A stretch of DNA of 64,000 bases from contig NZ_JASMRU010000011.1 of assembly GCF_030462585.1 (NCBI RefSeq), forward strand, positions 1-64,000, given 5' to 3'. Position 1 is the first letter of the stretch. Each line of letters starts with the position of its first letter. This DNA comes from Pseudomonas sp. CAN1 (lineage in GTDB: Bacteria; Pseudomonadota; Gammaproteobacteria; Pseudomonadales; Pseudomonadaceae). The position numbers were made by a program, and so were the translations under genes. Of the stretch, positions 27,066 through 35,552 are shown in pieces. Under the pieces are notes generated by a model. It had not been told where the DNA came from. It was given only the letters and a program-made list of their open reading frames with translations, and made no database searches.

Positions 27066-27503
27066 ATGAGCCAGATGCTGCAGATGTTCCAACAGGCCGG
27101 CCCGGCGCAGTTCAGCGCCATGATCGGCCAGGTCGCCCCCTACTTCTCCACCATCGCCCCGCAGTTCGTCGAACTGCGCCCGGGCTATGCGGAAGTCACC
27201 TTCCCCAAGCGCCGCGAAGTGCTGAACCACATCGGCACTGTGCATGCCATCGCCCTGTGCAACGCCGCCGAGCTGGTGGCCGGGACTATGACCGACGTGT
27301 CGATCCCCAAGGGCCGCCGCTGGATTCCCCGCGGCATGACCGTGGAATACCTGGCCAAGGCCGAGGGCGACGTGCGCGCTGTGGCCGACGGCCTGGCCAT
27401 CGACTGGAACCAGGAAGGCGACATCACCGTGCCAGTGCTGGCCTACGTCGGTGACAAGAAGGTCTTCCGCGCCGACATCACCATGTACGTCAGCCAGGCC
27501 TGA
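27066..27503 (+). CDS. Hotdog-fold thioesterase-like protein (DUF4442/YiiD type)
   Basis: A 145-residue protein with a helix-rich start (MSQMLQMFQQAGPAQFSAMI) and a hotdog core (VLNHIGTVHAIALCNAAELV, then MTVEYLAKAEGDVRAV). The NHIGTVHA segment is at the usual active-site position of this thioesterase-like family. It is divergent from the TetR gene across the TCTAGAATTA operator and 11 bp upstream of the hydrolase gene, so the two are co-transcribed and probably repressed by TetR. The substrate, presumably an acyl-CoA, is unknown. Confidence 0.82.
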   Translation: MSQMLQMFQQAGPAQFSAMIGQVAPYFSTIAPQFVELRPGYAEVTFPKRREVLNHIGTVHAIALCNAAELVAGTMTDVSIPKGRRWIPRGMTVEYLAKAEGDVRAVADGLAIDWNQEGDITVPVLAYVGDKKVFRADITMYVSQA

Positions 27504-27514
27504 GGGACGCTGCC

Positions 27515-28369
27515 ATGATCACCCCGCTCCCCCGTCCGCTGGACAACGGCAACGGCCACAGCCTTTCCAGCCACTGGTACTACCCGCCCGGCGAAGCTCG
27601 CGGGGCGGTGCTGATCGTCCCCGCCATGGGCGTCGAACAACGCTTCTACACCGCCTTCGCCCACTGGCTGGCGGAGCGTGGCTATCTGACCGTGACCTTC
27701 GATTACGTCGGCATGGGCAAGTCCCGCGCCGGCCACCTGCGCGACCTGGACGTCGATGTCGTCGCCTGGGGCAACCACGATTGCAGCGCGATGCTCGACG
27801 CCGTGGTCGAGGCCGCTGGCGAGCTGCCGGTGTACTGGATCGGCCACAGCCTCGGCGGGCAGATCCTGCCCTTCGTGCGCGGCAACGAACGCATCCTGCG
27901 CGCCTTCACCATCGCCACCGGCAGCGGCTACTGGCGCGAGAACACCAAGGGATTGCGACACAAGGCCTGGCTGCTCTGGTACTGCCTGGCACCGACCATC
28001 ACGCCGCTGCTGGGCTACTTCCCCGGCAAGCGCCTGGGCGTGGTCGGCGACCTGCCGCGCGGAGTGATCGAGCAATGGCGGCGCTGGTGCCTGGACCCGG
28101 AGTACGCCGTGGGCGCGGAAGGTGGCGCGGTGCGCGAGGCGTATTCATCGGTGCGCACACCCATCACCTCCCTCTCCTTCACCGACGACGAGATGATGTC
28201 CAGGCGTAATACCGACTCGCTGCACGGTTTCTACCGTGGCTCGCCGAAGACGCTGAAGAGAATCGCCCCGGAGGATATCGGCGTGAAACGCATCGGCCAT
28301 TTCGGCTTCTTCCGTAGCCAGTTCGCCGATTCGCTGTGGGCCGACTACCTGCTGCCGGACCTGGGCTGA
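27515..28369 (+). CDS. Alpha/beta hydrolase
   Basis: A 284-residue protein. The nucleophile elbow is GHSLGG (in VYWIGHSLGGQI, about residue 110), and the oxyanion region lies near VPAMGVEQRFY. The catalytic His is probably in GHFGFFR near the C-terminus. It resembles the serine aminopeptidase S33 or monoacylglycerol-lipase-like branch. No signal peptide, so cytoplasmic. It follows the hotdog protein by 11 bp and shares its TetR-controlled promoter. The pair suggests removal of an ester or thioester compound; this is inference. Confidence 0.87.
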   Translation: MITPLPRPLDNGNGHSLSSHWYYPPGEARGAVLIVPAMGVEQRFYTAFAHWLAERGYLTVTFDYVGMGKSRAGHLRDLDVDVVAWGNHDCSAMLDAVVEAAGELPVYWIGHSLGGQILPFVRGNERILRAFTIATGSGYWRENTKGLRHKAWLLWYCLAPTITPLLGYFPGKRLGVVGDLPRGVIEQWRRWCLDPEYAVGAEGGAVREAYSSVRTPITSLSFTDDEMMSRRNTDSLHGFYRGSPKTLKRIAPEDIGVKRIGHFGFFRSQFADSLWADYLLPDLG

Positions 28370-28416
28370 CACCCAGGCCCGACACGAGCATCGAGCGGAA
28401 GATCAGTCGCGGAATA

Positions 28417-29409
28417 TCAGTCGAGGCTCACCAGCACCCGGCCAACCAGCTTGCCGGCGAGAATCTGGTGAATGGCGGCCGGCAGGTCGTCGAGCTTGAC
28501 CTCGCGCACCGCTGCTTCGAGGTTGTCGAGCTTCCATTGCAGGGACAGCTTGTCCCACATGGAAGCCTTGACCACCAGCGGTAGCTCCACCGAGTCCACG
28601 CCCAGCAGGTTCACGCCGCGCAGGATGAAGGGCAGCACGGTGGCCTTGAAGGCCGCGCCAGCGGTCAGGCCGCAGCAGGCAACGCTGCCGCCGTACTGCA
28701 GCGACTTGACCACGTTGAACAGGATGTCGCCGCCCACGGTATCCACCGCGCCGGCCCACTGCTCGCGCAGCAGGGGCTTGTCGACGCCATCGGAGACAGT
28801 GGCGCGGTCGAGGATCTGCCGCGCGCCGAGGCGGTTCAGCAGCTCCGCCTGCTCCAGCTTGCCGGTAGCGGCGGCCACGGTGTAGCCCAGTTGCGCCAGC
28901 AGCATCACCGCGATGCTGCCCACACCGCCGGTGGCGCCGGTGACCAGGATCGGCCCGGCGGACGGCGTGACACCGGCGCGCTCCAGCTTGTCGACGCACA
29001 GCGCGGCCGTCAGGCCGGCGGTGCCGAGGATCATCGATTCACGCAGCGACAGGCCTTGCGGGCGCTTGATCAGCCAGGCCGCGGGCACGCGAATGTACTG
29101 GCCGAAACCGCCCGGCGTATTCATGCCCAGGTCGTAGCCGGTGACGATGACTTCGTCGCCAGCGGCGAATTCGCCCACCGAGGACTCTTCCACCACGCCG
29201 GCGGCATCGATGCCGGGAGTGTGCGGGTACTTGCGGGTAACGCCGCGGTTGCCGCTGGCGGACAGCGCATCCTTGTAGTTCAGCGAGGAATACTTCACCC
29301 GCACCAGCACCTCACCCGCCGGCAGATCGGCCACCTGCCGCTCGGTCACCTGCAGGTCATGCACGCCATGCGCGCTCTCCGTGACCCACAACGCCTTGAA
29401 TGCACTCAT
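28417..29409 (-). CDS. Acrylyl-CoA reductase AcuI/YhdH-type oxidoreductase
   Basis: A 330-residue NADPH-dependent MDR-superfamily enzyme. The Rossmann motif is VTGATGGVGSIAVMLLAQLG. Other markers are SSLNYKDALSASGNRGVT, YPHTPGIDAAGVV and GYDLGMNTPGGF, which are characteristic of the AcuI/YhdH branch that reduces acryloyl-CoA to propionyl-CoA. No zinc-binding cysteine set is present, as expected. It is convergent with the hydrolase gene and 73 bp downstream of sohB on the same strand. Function from family resemblance; physiological substrate not shown. Confidence 0.9.
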   Translation of the reverse strand: MSAFKALWVTESAHGVHDLQVTERQVADLPAGEVLVRVKYSSLNYKDALSASGNRGVTRKYPHTPGIDAAGVVEESSVGEFAAGDEVIVTGYDLGMNTPGGFGQYIRVPAAWLIKRPQGLSLRESMILGTAGLTAALCVDKLERAGVTPSAGPILVTGATGGVGSIAVMLLAQLGYTVAAATGKLEQAELLNRLGARQILDRATVSDGVDKPLLREQWAGAVDTVGGDILFNVVKSLQYGGSVACCGLTAGAAFKATVLPFILRGVNLLGVDSVELPLVVKASMWDKLSLQWKLDNLEAAVREVKLDDLPAAIHQILAGKLVGRVLVSLD

Positions 29410-29482
29410 CTCGACCCTCCTCTTTCGAATTCGCTGAAACGGGCGCGATCCCGGCGCCCGACGACAATCATTGGCAGAAGCA

Positions 29483-30511
29483 TCACTGCCAGAAGCGGCT
29501 GCGCCCCAGGCGGTCCCACCAGGTCACCAGCACGCGATCGATCACGCCGCTGACGCCGACGCCGAAGCGCTCCTGGATGGACTTCTTCTGCACATAACTG
29601 AGCTGGTAGACATCCGCCTCGCGGGCGCGTTCGGCCAGGTATTCGTCACTGGTCTTGAGCTCGTCGACCAGCTTCTTGCCCAGCGCCGCCTGGCCCAGCC
29701 AGACCTCGCCGGTGGCGATCTCGTCGATGGCCAGTTGCGGGCGGTAGTGGACGACGAAGCGCTTGAACAGCTCGTGGGTGGTTTCCAGGTCTTCCTGGAA
29801 TTTCTCGCGGCCCTTGTCGGTGTTCTCGCCGAACACGGTCAGGGTGCGCTTGTATTCGCCAGCGGTGAGCACCTCGAAATCGATATCGTGCTTCTTCAGC
29901 AGGCGGTTGACGTTGGGCAGCTGCGCCACCACGCCGATGGAGCCGAGGATGGCGAAGGGCGCGGAGAGGATGCGCTCGCCGATGCAGGCCATCATGTAGC
30001 CGCCACTCGCCGCGACCTTGTCGACGCAGACGGTCAGCGGCACGCCGGCCTGGCGGATACGCGCCAGCTGGGAGGCAGCCAGGCCGTAGCCGTGGACCAT
30101 GCCGCCGCCGCTTTCCAGGCGCAGCACGACTTCGTCACGCGAGGTGGCGAGGGTCAGCAGCGCGGTCACTTCATGGCGCAGCTGCTCGGTGGCAGAGGCC
30201 TTGATGTCGCCATCGAAGTCGAGCACATAGACGCGATTCTTCTCGCCGCCCTTCTTCTTTTTCGCTTCCTTCAGGCTCTTCGCCTCGGACTTGCGCAGGG
30301 CCTTGAGCTTGGCCTTTTCCAGCACACTGTGCTGCAGGCGCTCACGCAACTCCTTGTAGAAGTCGTTGAGTTTGTGCACCTCCAGGTGCCCGCTGCCACC
30401 GCGACGACCGCGGCCACGCAGTGCGGCGATCACCACCAGGACGATGACGATGGCCACCACCACGGTGAAGGTCTTGGTCAGGAAACCCGCGTAATCGGCT
30501 AGAAACTCCAC
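29483..30511 (-). CDS. sohB: Inner-membrane protease SohB (S49 family)
   Basis: A 342-residue serine protease of the signal-peptide-peptidase A family. An N-terminal membrane anchor (TKTFTVVVAIVIVLVVIAAL) is followed by a basic cytoplasmic linker and the S49 domain. The nucleophile is the Ser in KVAASGGYMMA and the general base is the Lys in AGEYKRTLTV. It is thought to degrade signal peptides or membrane-protein fragments; overexpression suppresses htrA loss in E. coli. Length matches SohB rather than the longer SppA. Located between the AcuI-type gene and a divergent phosphatase gene. Confidence 0.94.
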   Translation of the reverse strand: MEFLADYAGFLTKTFTVVVAIVIVLVVIAALRGRGRRGGSGHLEVHKLNDFYKELRERLQHSVLEKAKLKALRKSEAKSLKEAKKKKGGEKNRVYVLDFDGDIKASATEQLRHEVTALLTLATSRDEVVLRLESGGGMVHGYGLAASQLARIRQAGVPLTVCVDKVAASGGYMMACIGERILSAPFAILGSIGVVAQLPNVNRLLKKHDIDFEVLTAGEYKRTLTVFGENTDKGREKFQEDLETTHELFKRFVVHYRPQLAIDEIATGEVWLGQAALGKKLVDELKTSDEYLAERAREADVYQLSYVQKKSIQERFGVGVSGVIDRVLVTWWDRLGRSRFWQ

Positions 30512-30722
30512 TCACATCCCCTTTTACAATTCTGTTCGCGCCCGCGCGAGGAGCGCAGCGAATCCCGCAAGCATACCCACGCCGCAGGCCCGCCACCAGC
30601 GCTGGCAAAGCGCTGTATCAGTCCAGCGAATAGCATTCAAACAAGCGTATGTTTTTTCGTTGACAGCCCCAGGTGATCCTCATAACCTCGCCGGAACTTT
30701 CAGCCCTGCCGGGATACTGCGC

Positions 30723-31433
30723 GTGGGAAGCATCTACCTGATTCGACATGGCCAGGCTTCATTCGGTGCCGACGACTACGATGTGCTCTCGGCCACCGGT
30801 GTGCGCCAGGCGGAAATCCTCGGTGAGCACCTGGCCAGCCTCGGCCTGCGCTTCGACCGCTGCGTCGCCGGCGACCTGCGCCGCCAGCGCCATACCGCCG
30901 AAGCGGTGATGGGCCGGCTGAACGAGGCCGGTATCGCCACGCCGACCCTGGAAGTCGATTCCGCCTTCAACGAATTCGAAGCCGATGCGGTGATCCGCGC
31001 GCACCTGCCGGACCTGCTGGAGATCGAGCCGCAGGCCCTGCACATCATGCGCAACGCCGCCGATCATCGCGCCGAGTTCCAGCGCCTGTTCTCCACCGTG
31101 ATCGCCCGCTGGGTTTCCGGCGACCACGACAAGGACGGCCTGGTCAGCTGGGCCGAGTTCCTCGATACCGTGCACGGCGGCCTCAAGCGCCTGCTGGAAT
31201 CGGCCAGCGGCAAGGACACCATCGGCGTGTTCACCTCTGGCGGCACCATCACCGCGGTCCTGCAGATGGTCACCGGCATCCCGGCGCTGAACGCCTTCGA
31301 GCTCAACTGGCAGATCGTCAACACCTCGCTCAACCGCCTGAAGTTCCGCGGCAGCGAAGTGGCCCTGGCTTCCTTCAACAGTCACGTGCATCTGGAACTG
31401 TTGAAGGCGCCGGAACTCATCACCTATCGTTGA
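30723..31433 (+). CDS. Histidine phosphatase family protein
   Basis: About 236 residues if it starts at GTG 30723 (product begins with the strand VGSIYLIRHGQASF). The RHG motif carries the phosphoryl-accepting His. The second catalytic His would be near the C-terminus (FNSHVHLELL), and the acid is in NEFEADAV. A GGGA about eight bases upstream supports the GTG; the frame stays open 63 bp further upstream from a TTG. First gene of a cluster with an SCP2-like protein, a phosphotransferase and an SDR. The substrate is unknown. Confidence 0.85.
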   Translation: MGSIYLIRHGQASFGADDYDVLSATGVRQAEILGEHLASLGLRFDRCVAGDLRRQRHTAEAVMGRLNEAGIATPTLEVDSAFNEFEADAVIRAHLPDLLEIEPQALHIMRNAADHRAEFQRLFSTVIARWVSGDHDKDGLVSWAEFLDTVHGGLKRLLESASGKDTIGVFTSGGTITAVLQMVTGIPALNAFELNWQIVNTSLNRLKFRGSEVALASFNSHVHLELLKAPELITYR

Positions 31434-31491
31434 GTACCGGCCCATTGCGACGCGCGCGTCGCGCGAGAAAACCTAGAAAAGGAATAGAACC

Positions 31492-31803
31492 ATGAGTGTT
31501 GCTGACATCGTTTCCACCATGCAGAGCAAGTTCAACGCCAGCGCGGCCGCCGGCCTGGATCTGGTGTTCCAGTTCAACATCGAAGACGGCGACAACCACT
31601 ACCTGGTCGTCAAGGACGGCACCTGCCAGGTCGTGCAGGGCGACGCCGAGTCCCCCAACGTCACCCTGATCATGGACAGCGAAACCCTCAAGGGCATCAC
31701 CAGCGGCGAAACCGACGGCATGCAGGCCTTCATGGCTGGCAAGCTGCGCGCCGAAGGCGACATGATGCTGGCGATGAAGCTGGGCGAACTGTTCCCGGTC
31801 TGA
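31492..31803 (+). CDS. SCP2 sterol-carrier-like lipid-binding protein
   Basis: A 103-residue protein starting MSVADIVSTMQSKFNASAAA, with DLVFQFNIEDGDNHYLVVKD, then TLIMDSETL and the closing FMAGKLRAEGDMMLAMKLGE. This is the complete SCP2 domain, which forms a hydrophobic tunnel for fatty acyl chains or acyl-CoA. It lies 58 bp after the histidine phosphatase and ends at a strong terminator. It is probably a small acyl-CoA carrier used by the neighbouring lipid-type enzymes (inference). Confidence 0.9.
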   Translation: MSVADIVSTMQSKFNASAAAGLDLVFQFNIEDGDNHYLVVKDGTCQVVQGDAESPNVTLIMDSETLKGITSGETDGMQAFMAGKLRAEGDMMLAMKLGELFPV

Positions 31804-31831
31804 TCCGCGGAAAACCTGCCCGCGCAGCGCG

Positions 31832-31862
31832 AAAAACCGGAGTCCCTGGCTCCGGTTTTTTT
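31832..31862 (+). terminator. Intrinsic terminator after SCP2 gene
   Basis: AAAAACCGGAG (31832-31842) and CTCCGGTTTTT (31850-31860) with T-run, 28 bp past the stop. In the rest of the ~330-bp gap to 32136 I see no gene or clear regulatory motif. Confidence 0.93.
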
Positions 31863-32136
31863 ATGCCCGCGCGCCGCTGCAAGGCCCGGATCAGGCAGCC
31901 TGATCGGGGTCCAACACCGACGCCAATAAGGGCTTTGCGTGCTTGTGAGCGGCAGGGTGGCACATTAGATTAGCCAATGATCACCCGGCGCCATCATTGC
32001 TTTGCCTGATCCTGTCGCGACCCATCGGGCAAGATACCGGCGCCGGCCTGCGCGCACCTCGCCAGGAGCCCTTGGCCCTGCGAGGCGATCAGTACGAGCC
32101 AGTACAAGACGAGCTCCTAGATAAAAAGGGACCAGC

Positions 32137-33204
32137 ATGTCGTTGACCGACCAGACCATCCGCTCCCGCGAAGGCGAAGAACTCGATGCCGCCGTGATCG
32201 ACGGCTTCCTCAAGGACCACATCCCCGGCCTGCAGGGTCAGCCGCGCATCAGCCAGTTCCCCGGCGGCGCGTCGAACCTGACCTACCTGATCCAGTACGA
32301 CAACCAGGAACTGGTCCTGCGCCGTCCGCCGTTCGGCAAGAAGGCCAAGTCCGCCCACGACATGGGCCGCGAATACCGCATCCTGAACCAGCTCAAGGAC
32401 GGCTTCCCCTACTGCCCCAAGGCGTACGCCTACTGCACCGACGAGTCGGTGATCGGCGCCGAGTTCTACGTCATGGAGCGGGTCAACGGCATCATCCTGC
32501 GCAGCGACCTGCCCAAGGAACTGAACCTCGACGCGCCGAAGACCACTGCACTGTGCAAGAGCTTCATCGACAAGTTCGTCGACCTGCACAACGTCGACTA
32601 CAACGCCTGCGGCCTGGGTGACCTGGGCAAACCCGAAGGCTACGTACAGCGCCAGATCGGCGGCTGGATCGACCGCTACGAGAAGTCCCTGACCCCCGAC
32701 GCGCCGGCCTGGGAACAGGTGAAGGTGTGGCTGCGCGAGAAGATGCCGGCCGACCACCACAAGCCGGGCATCGTTCACAACGACTACCGCTTCGACAACG
32801 TCATCCTCGACCCGAACAACCCGATGCAGATCATCGGCGTGCTCGACTGGGAGATGACCACCATCGGCGACCCGCTGATGGACCTGGGCAACACCCTCGC
32901 CTACTGGATCGAAGCCGGCGACCCGCAGCCGATGCAGATGCTGCGCCGCCAGCCCAGCCACGAGCCGGGCATGCTCACCCGCCAGCAGTTCGCCGACTAC
33001 TACGCCGAGCGCGCCGGCATCCAGATCGACAACCTCGATTACTACTACACCTACGGCCTGTTCCGCCTGGCCGGCATCATGCAGCAGATCTACTACCGCT
33101 TCTTCCACGGCCAGACCCAGGACAAGCGCTTCGCCACCTTCATCCATGCCAACAAGCTGCTGGAGCAGGTGAGCCTGCAAGTCATCGGCAAGTCCCGCCT
33201 GTAA
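32137..33204 (+). CDS. APH-family phosphotransferase (ACAD10/11 kinase-like)
   Basis: A 355-residue protein with a protein-kinase-like fold of the aminoglycoside phosphotransferase family. The nucleotide loop area is SQFPGGASNLTYLI. The catalytic loop is IVHNDYRFDNVIL, and the metal-binding motif is VLDWEMTTIGDPLMDLG. This branch is close to the kinase domain of ACAD10/11, which phosphorylates 4-hydroxy-acyl-CoAs during their breakdown. The strong sequence LRRPPFGKKAKSAHDMGREY is typical of that branch. The SDR gene follows after 27 bp, consistent with a two-gene lipid-catabolic unit. The precise substrate is unproven. Confidence 0.88.
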   Translation: MSLTDQTIRSREGEELDAAVIDGFLKDHIPGLQGQPRISQFPGGASNLTYLIQYDNQELVLRRPPFGKKAKSAHDMGREYRILNQLKDGFPYCPKAYAYCTDESVIGAEFYVMERVNGIILRSDLPKELNLDAPKTTALCKSFIDKFVDLHNVDYNACGLGDLGKPEGYVQRQIGGWIDRYEKSLTPDAPAWEQVKVWLREKMPADHHKPGIVHNDYRFDNVILDPNNPMQIIGVLDWEMTTIGDPLMDLGNTLAYWIEAGDPQPMQMLRRQPSHEPGMLTRQQFADYYAERAGIQIDNLDYYYTYGLFRLAGIMQQIYYRFFHGQTQDKRFATFIHANKLLEQVSLQVIGKSRL

Positions 33205-33231
33205 CGGCGCCCCAGAACAAGGAGAACTCCC

Positions 33232-33999
33232 ATGTCAAAGACCCAACTGTTCGACCTCGAAGGCAAGATCGCCTTCGTCTCTGGCGCCAGCCGTGGCATC
33301 GGCGAGGCCATCGCCAAGCTGCTGGCCCAGCAGGGCGCCCACGTGATCGTCTCCAGCCGCAAGATCGACGGCTGCCAGGCCGTGGCTGACGAGATCGTCG
33401 CCGCCGGCGGCAAGGCCACCGCGATTGCCTGCCACATCGGCGAGATGGAGCAGATCCAGGCAGTCTTCGCGCAGATCCGCGAGCAGTTCGGTCGCCTGGA
33501 CATCCTAGTCAACAACGCGGCCACCAACCCGCAGTTCTGCAACGTACTGGATACCGACCTGTCGGCCTTCCAGAAGACCGTCGATGTGAACATCCGCGGC
33601 TACTACTTCATGTCCATCGAAGGCGGCAAGCTGATGAAGGCCAACGGCGGCGGCAGCATCATCAACGTTGCCTCGGTGAATGGCGTTACCCCGGGCGAGT
33701 TCCAGGGCATCTACTCGGTGACCAAGGCCGCGGTGATCAGCATGACCAAGGTCTTCGCCAAGGAATGCGCGCAGTTCAACATCCGCTGCAACGCGCTGCT
33801 GCCGGGCCTGACCGACACCAAGTTCGCCTCGGCGCTGGTGAGCAACGACGCCATCCGCAACGTCGCCCTGCAGCGCATCCCGCTCAAGCGCGTAGCCGAC
33901 CCGAGTGAGATGGCCGGTGCCGTGCTGTACCTTGCCAGCGAGGCGTCCAGCTACACTACCGGCGTGACGCTGAACGTGGATGGCGGGTTCCTCGCCTAA
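33232..33999 (+). CDS. Short-chain dehydrogenase/reductase
   Basis: A 255-residue classical SDR. The cofactor motif is VSGASRGIGEAIAKL, with NNAATNPQF as the NAG-type motif. The catalytic serine is in NVASVNGV and the YxxxK in YSVTKAAV; the C-terminus has the usual NVDGGFLA. An NAD(P)-dependent oxidation or reduction of a hydroxy/keto group, probably on an acyl chain given its neighbours, is expected. It forms a unit with the phosphotransferase upstream (27-bp gap) and ends at an intrinsic terminator. Confidence 0.92.
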   Translation: MSKTQLFDLEGKIAFVSGASRGIGEAIAKLLAQQGAHVIVSSRKIDGCQAVADEIVAAGGKATAIACHIGEMEQIQAVFAQIREQFGRLDILVNNAATNPQFCNVLDTDLSAFQKTVDVNIRGYYFMSIEGGKLMKANGGGSIINVASVNGVTPGEFQGIYSVTKAAVISMTKVFAKECAQFNIRCNALLPGLTDTKFASALVSNDAIRNVALQRIPLKRVADPSEMAGAVLYLASEASSYTTGVTLNVDGGFLA

Positions 34000-34016
34000 G
34001 CGTTATCGCGGATATG

Positions 34017-34045
34017 AAAAAGGGAGCTGGTTGGCTCCCTTTTTC
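34017..34045 (+). terminator. Terminator after SDR gene
   Basis: AGGGAGC (34021-34027) and GCTCCCT (34034-34040) with flanking A-run and T-run form an intrinsic terminator 18 bp after the stop. It opens a ~750-bp gene-free region (34000-34751). Confidence 0.93.
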
Positions 34046-34294
34046 CTTTGCCGGAATTCGGCTACCTGTAAGAGCAAAGAGAACGCCATCGCGGTTGCTC
34101 GCGAACGCACTCAGCCTCTCTCCTCAGCGAGCGCCTCTGCAGGTCAGTCCGGGAGCTTGAGATACCCATGCTGCTGCGAGTGCAAGGGGATCGATGGGTA
34201 TCGCTTCGCTCCACGCCATCCTACGTTCGTGCTTCGCTTCGGTTTCGATGTGGATGGGAAGTCCACCCCTACGGTCAGGCGCGGTGCCAAGTGA

Positions 34295-34317
34295 TTCGCG
34301 AGCAAGCTCGCTCCCAC
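34295..34317. repeat. Single REP unit
   Basis: TTCGCGAGCAAGCTCGCTCC followed by CAC. Further left, 34100-34119 holds a decayed TTGCTCGCGAACGC half-site and 34190-34235 a GATGGGTATCGCTTCGCTCC-type block also typical of Pseudomonas intergenic repeats. I see no gene between 34046 and 34364. Confidence 0.65.
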
Positions 34318-34364
34318 GAAGAGCCAAACACCCAATCAATTCCTGCCGTAGCTCTCGCACTGAA

Positions 34365-34648
34365 GACTTCCAGAGAAACCTCCGAGCACTCCGAACGCCC
34401 CGTTCAGGAGGCCTCGTTGAATTGGAGTTTCAGGGGTTGAGCGACATGGATGTCGCGAGAGCCGCGATGGGCCAGGGATGGCCCTTCGCGGCGTGCCCCT
34501 GAAACTTCAATTCAACGAGGGAATTTTTCGCCTAAGCGAAAAACCGGATGTCCGGGGCAAGACCTTTGCCTACTTTGGGGCGTTTGCCAAAGTAGGTCGC
34601 CCGAGGGGGCGAAACAAGAAGTCCGCGCGCGCACCGAAGCGGCGCTGG
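34365..34648. repeat. Structured intergenic element, copy A
   Basis: About 93% identical to 46226-46509, with no net insertion or deletion over 284 bp. The core folds as an outer 25-bp stem (34412-34436 with 34496-34520) enclosing GCGAC/GTCGC (34441-34456) and a GCCGCG/CGCGGC hairpin. Then come TTTTTCGC-ctaa-GCGAAAAA (34524-34543), CCGGA/TCCGG (34544-34555), CCTACTTTGG/CCAAAGTAGG (34569-34596) and CGCCC/GGGCG. Differences from copy B are mostly compensatory. An ORF can be drawn through it (MALRGVPLKL...), but it reads only the repeat. Confidence 0.85.
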
Positions 34649-34751
34649 AACACCCAAGCCAACGCGGCAGACCGGCAGCACCAGAGCCAAAGAAAGCGCC
34701 GGTCCTGCCGGCGGATCGCGGGCATGGACCGCTCCTATACAAGCACGAGGG

Positions 34752-35396
34752 TCACTGCCAGGTCTTCAGCGCCTGGATCGCCGCCGCATTCATCGGCTCA
34801 GCGGTCAGCCCGCCCGGCCCGTAGCGCACGGCGAACACCGCCTGGTCGGCCATGGGCAGATAGTTCACGCGACCCGCCTTCGGCACGAAGGTCAGCAGGT
34901 CATGCTGGCCGTCGCGCAGCCAGCGCCACAGGTCGATCCCCAGCACTTCATCAGCCAGCGGCACCTTGCGGCCCAGGGCCTGCTGCTCGACCGCCAGGAA
35001 GCGCCCGCTGAGGTCCTGCAGGCGATAGCCCGGCGCCAGGCCGATCAACCGCGCCAGCCCCTTCCACTCCAGCACCCGCGCATCCAGCTGCCAGAGGTCG
35101 CCGGCCAGCTCCACATGGCGTTCGGCATCGCCCTCCAGCAGGGTCACGTCGTAGTGCTGCTCGGCCACCTTGTGGAAGCTCAGGGTCGCCAGCGGGCGCT
35201 CCTGCGGCAGCGGCGCGTAGCTATGCAGGTCCCAGGCGACCAGCGCGACCAACGCAGCCAGCGCGACGAACAGCATCCCGGCGCTGCCGCGGAGCCAGCC
35301 GAGGAACCAGTGACGGTCGAACAGGATGCGGGCCGCCACCACCAGGGCCAGCAGCGCCAGGATCGCCACGACCCAGGCCAGACCGTCGTACTGCAT
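34752..35396 (-). CDS. Conserved hypothetical membrane protein
   Basis: A 214-residue protein with two N-terminal transmembrane helices (LAWVVAILALLALVVAARIL and GMLFVALAALVALVAW). A ~160-residue soluble domain of mixed strands, probably periplasmic, follows. Relatives in Pseudomonas are sometimes labelled multidrug transporter or cation pump, but two helices cannot form such a pump and I give no function. It starts at 35396 and is divergent from the TauE/SafE permease gene; its 3' end lies 103 bp from structured repeat copy A. Confidence 0.78.
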   Translation of the reverse strand: MQYDGLAWVVAILALLALVVAARILFDRHWFLGWLRGSAGMLFVALAALVALVAWDLHSYAPLPQERPLATLSFHKVAEQHYDVTLLEGDAERHVELAGDLWQLDARVLEWKGLARLIGLAPGYRLQDLSGRFLAVEQQALGRKVPLADEVLGIDLWRWLRDGQHDLLTFVPKAGRVNYLPMADQAVFAVRYGPGGLTAEPMNAAAIQALKTWQ

Positions 35397-35552
35397 CGAA
35401 TGATTTCCTTCCTCGTAGAATTGCCGGCATTATGCGCACCGCGTACCTGCGCGGCCAGCCAGACCGTCGCAGCTTTCGGGCCCGTTAACGTTTCCCGCGC
35501 AGCATTCTTTACGAGAGAGTGGTGCCACGGGCCCCCGATCAAGGCCTGACCC

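Noticed and set aside
31942-31973. Possible promoter TTGTGA-N17-TAGATT upstream of the phosphotransferase gene
   Set aside because: Match to consensus is poor and the leader would be over 150 bases. Not supported beyond chance.
34478-35011. ORF starting MALRGVPLKL in the structured repeat (also at 46339-46575)
   Set aside because: The two frames share only the repeated DNA and diverge where the repeat stops. Differences between the copies follow stem pairing, not codon positions, so it is not treated as a gene.
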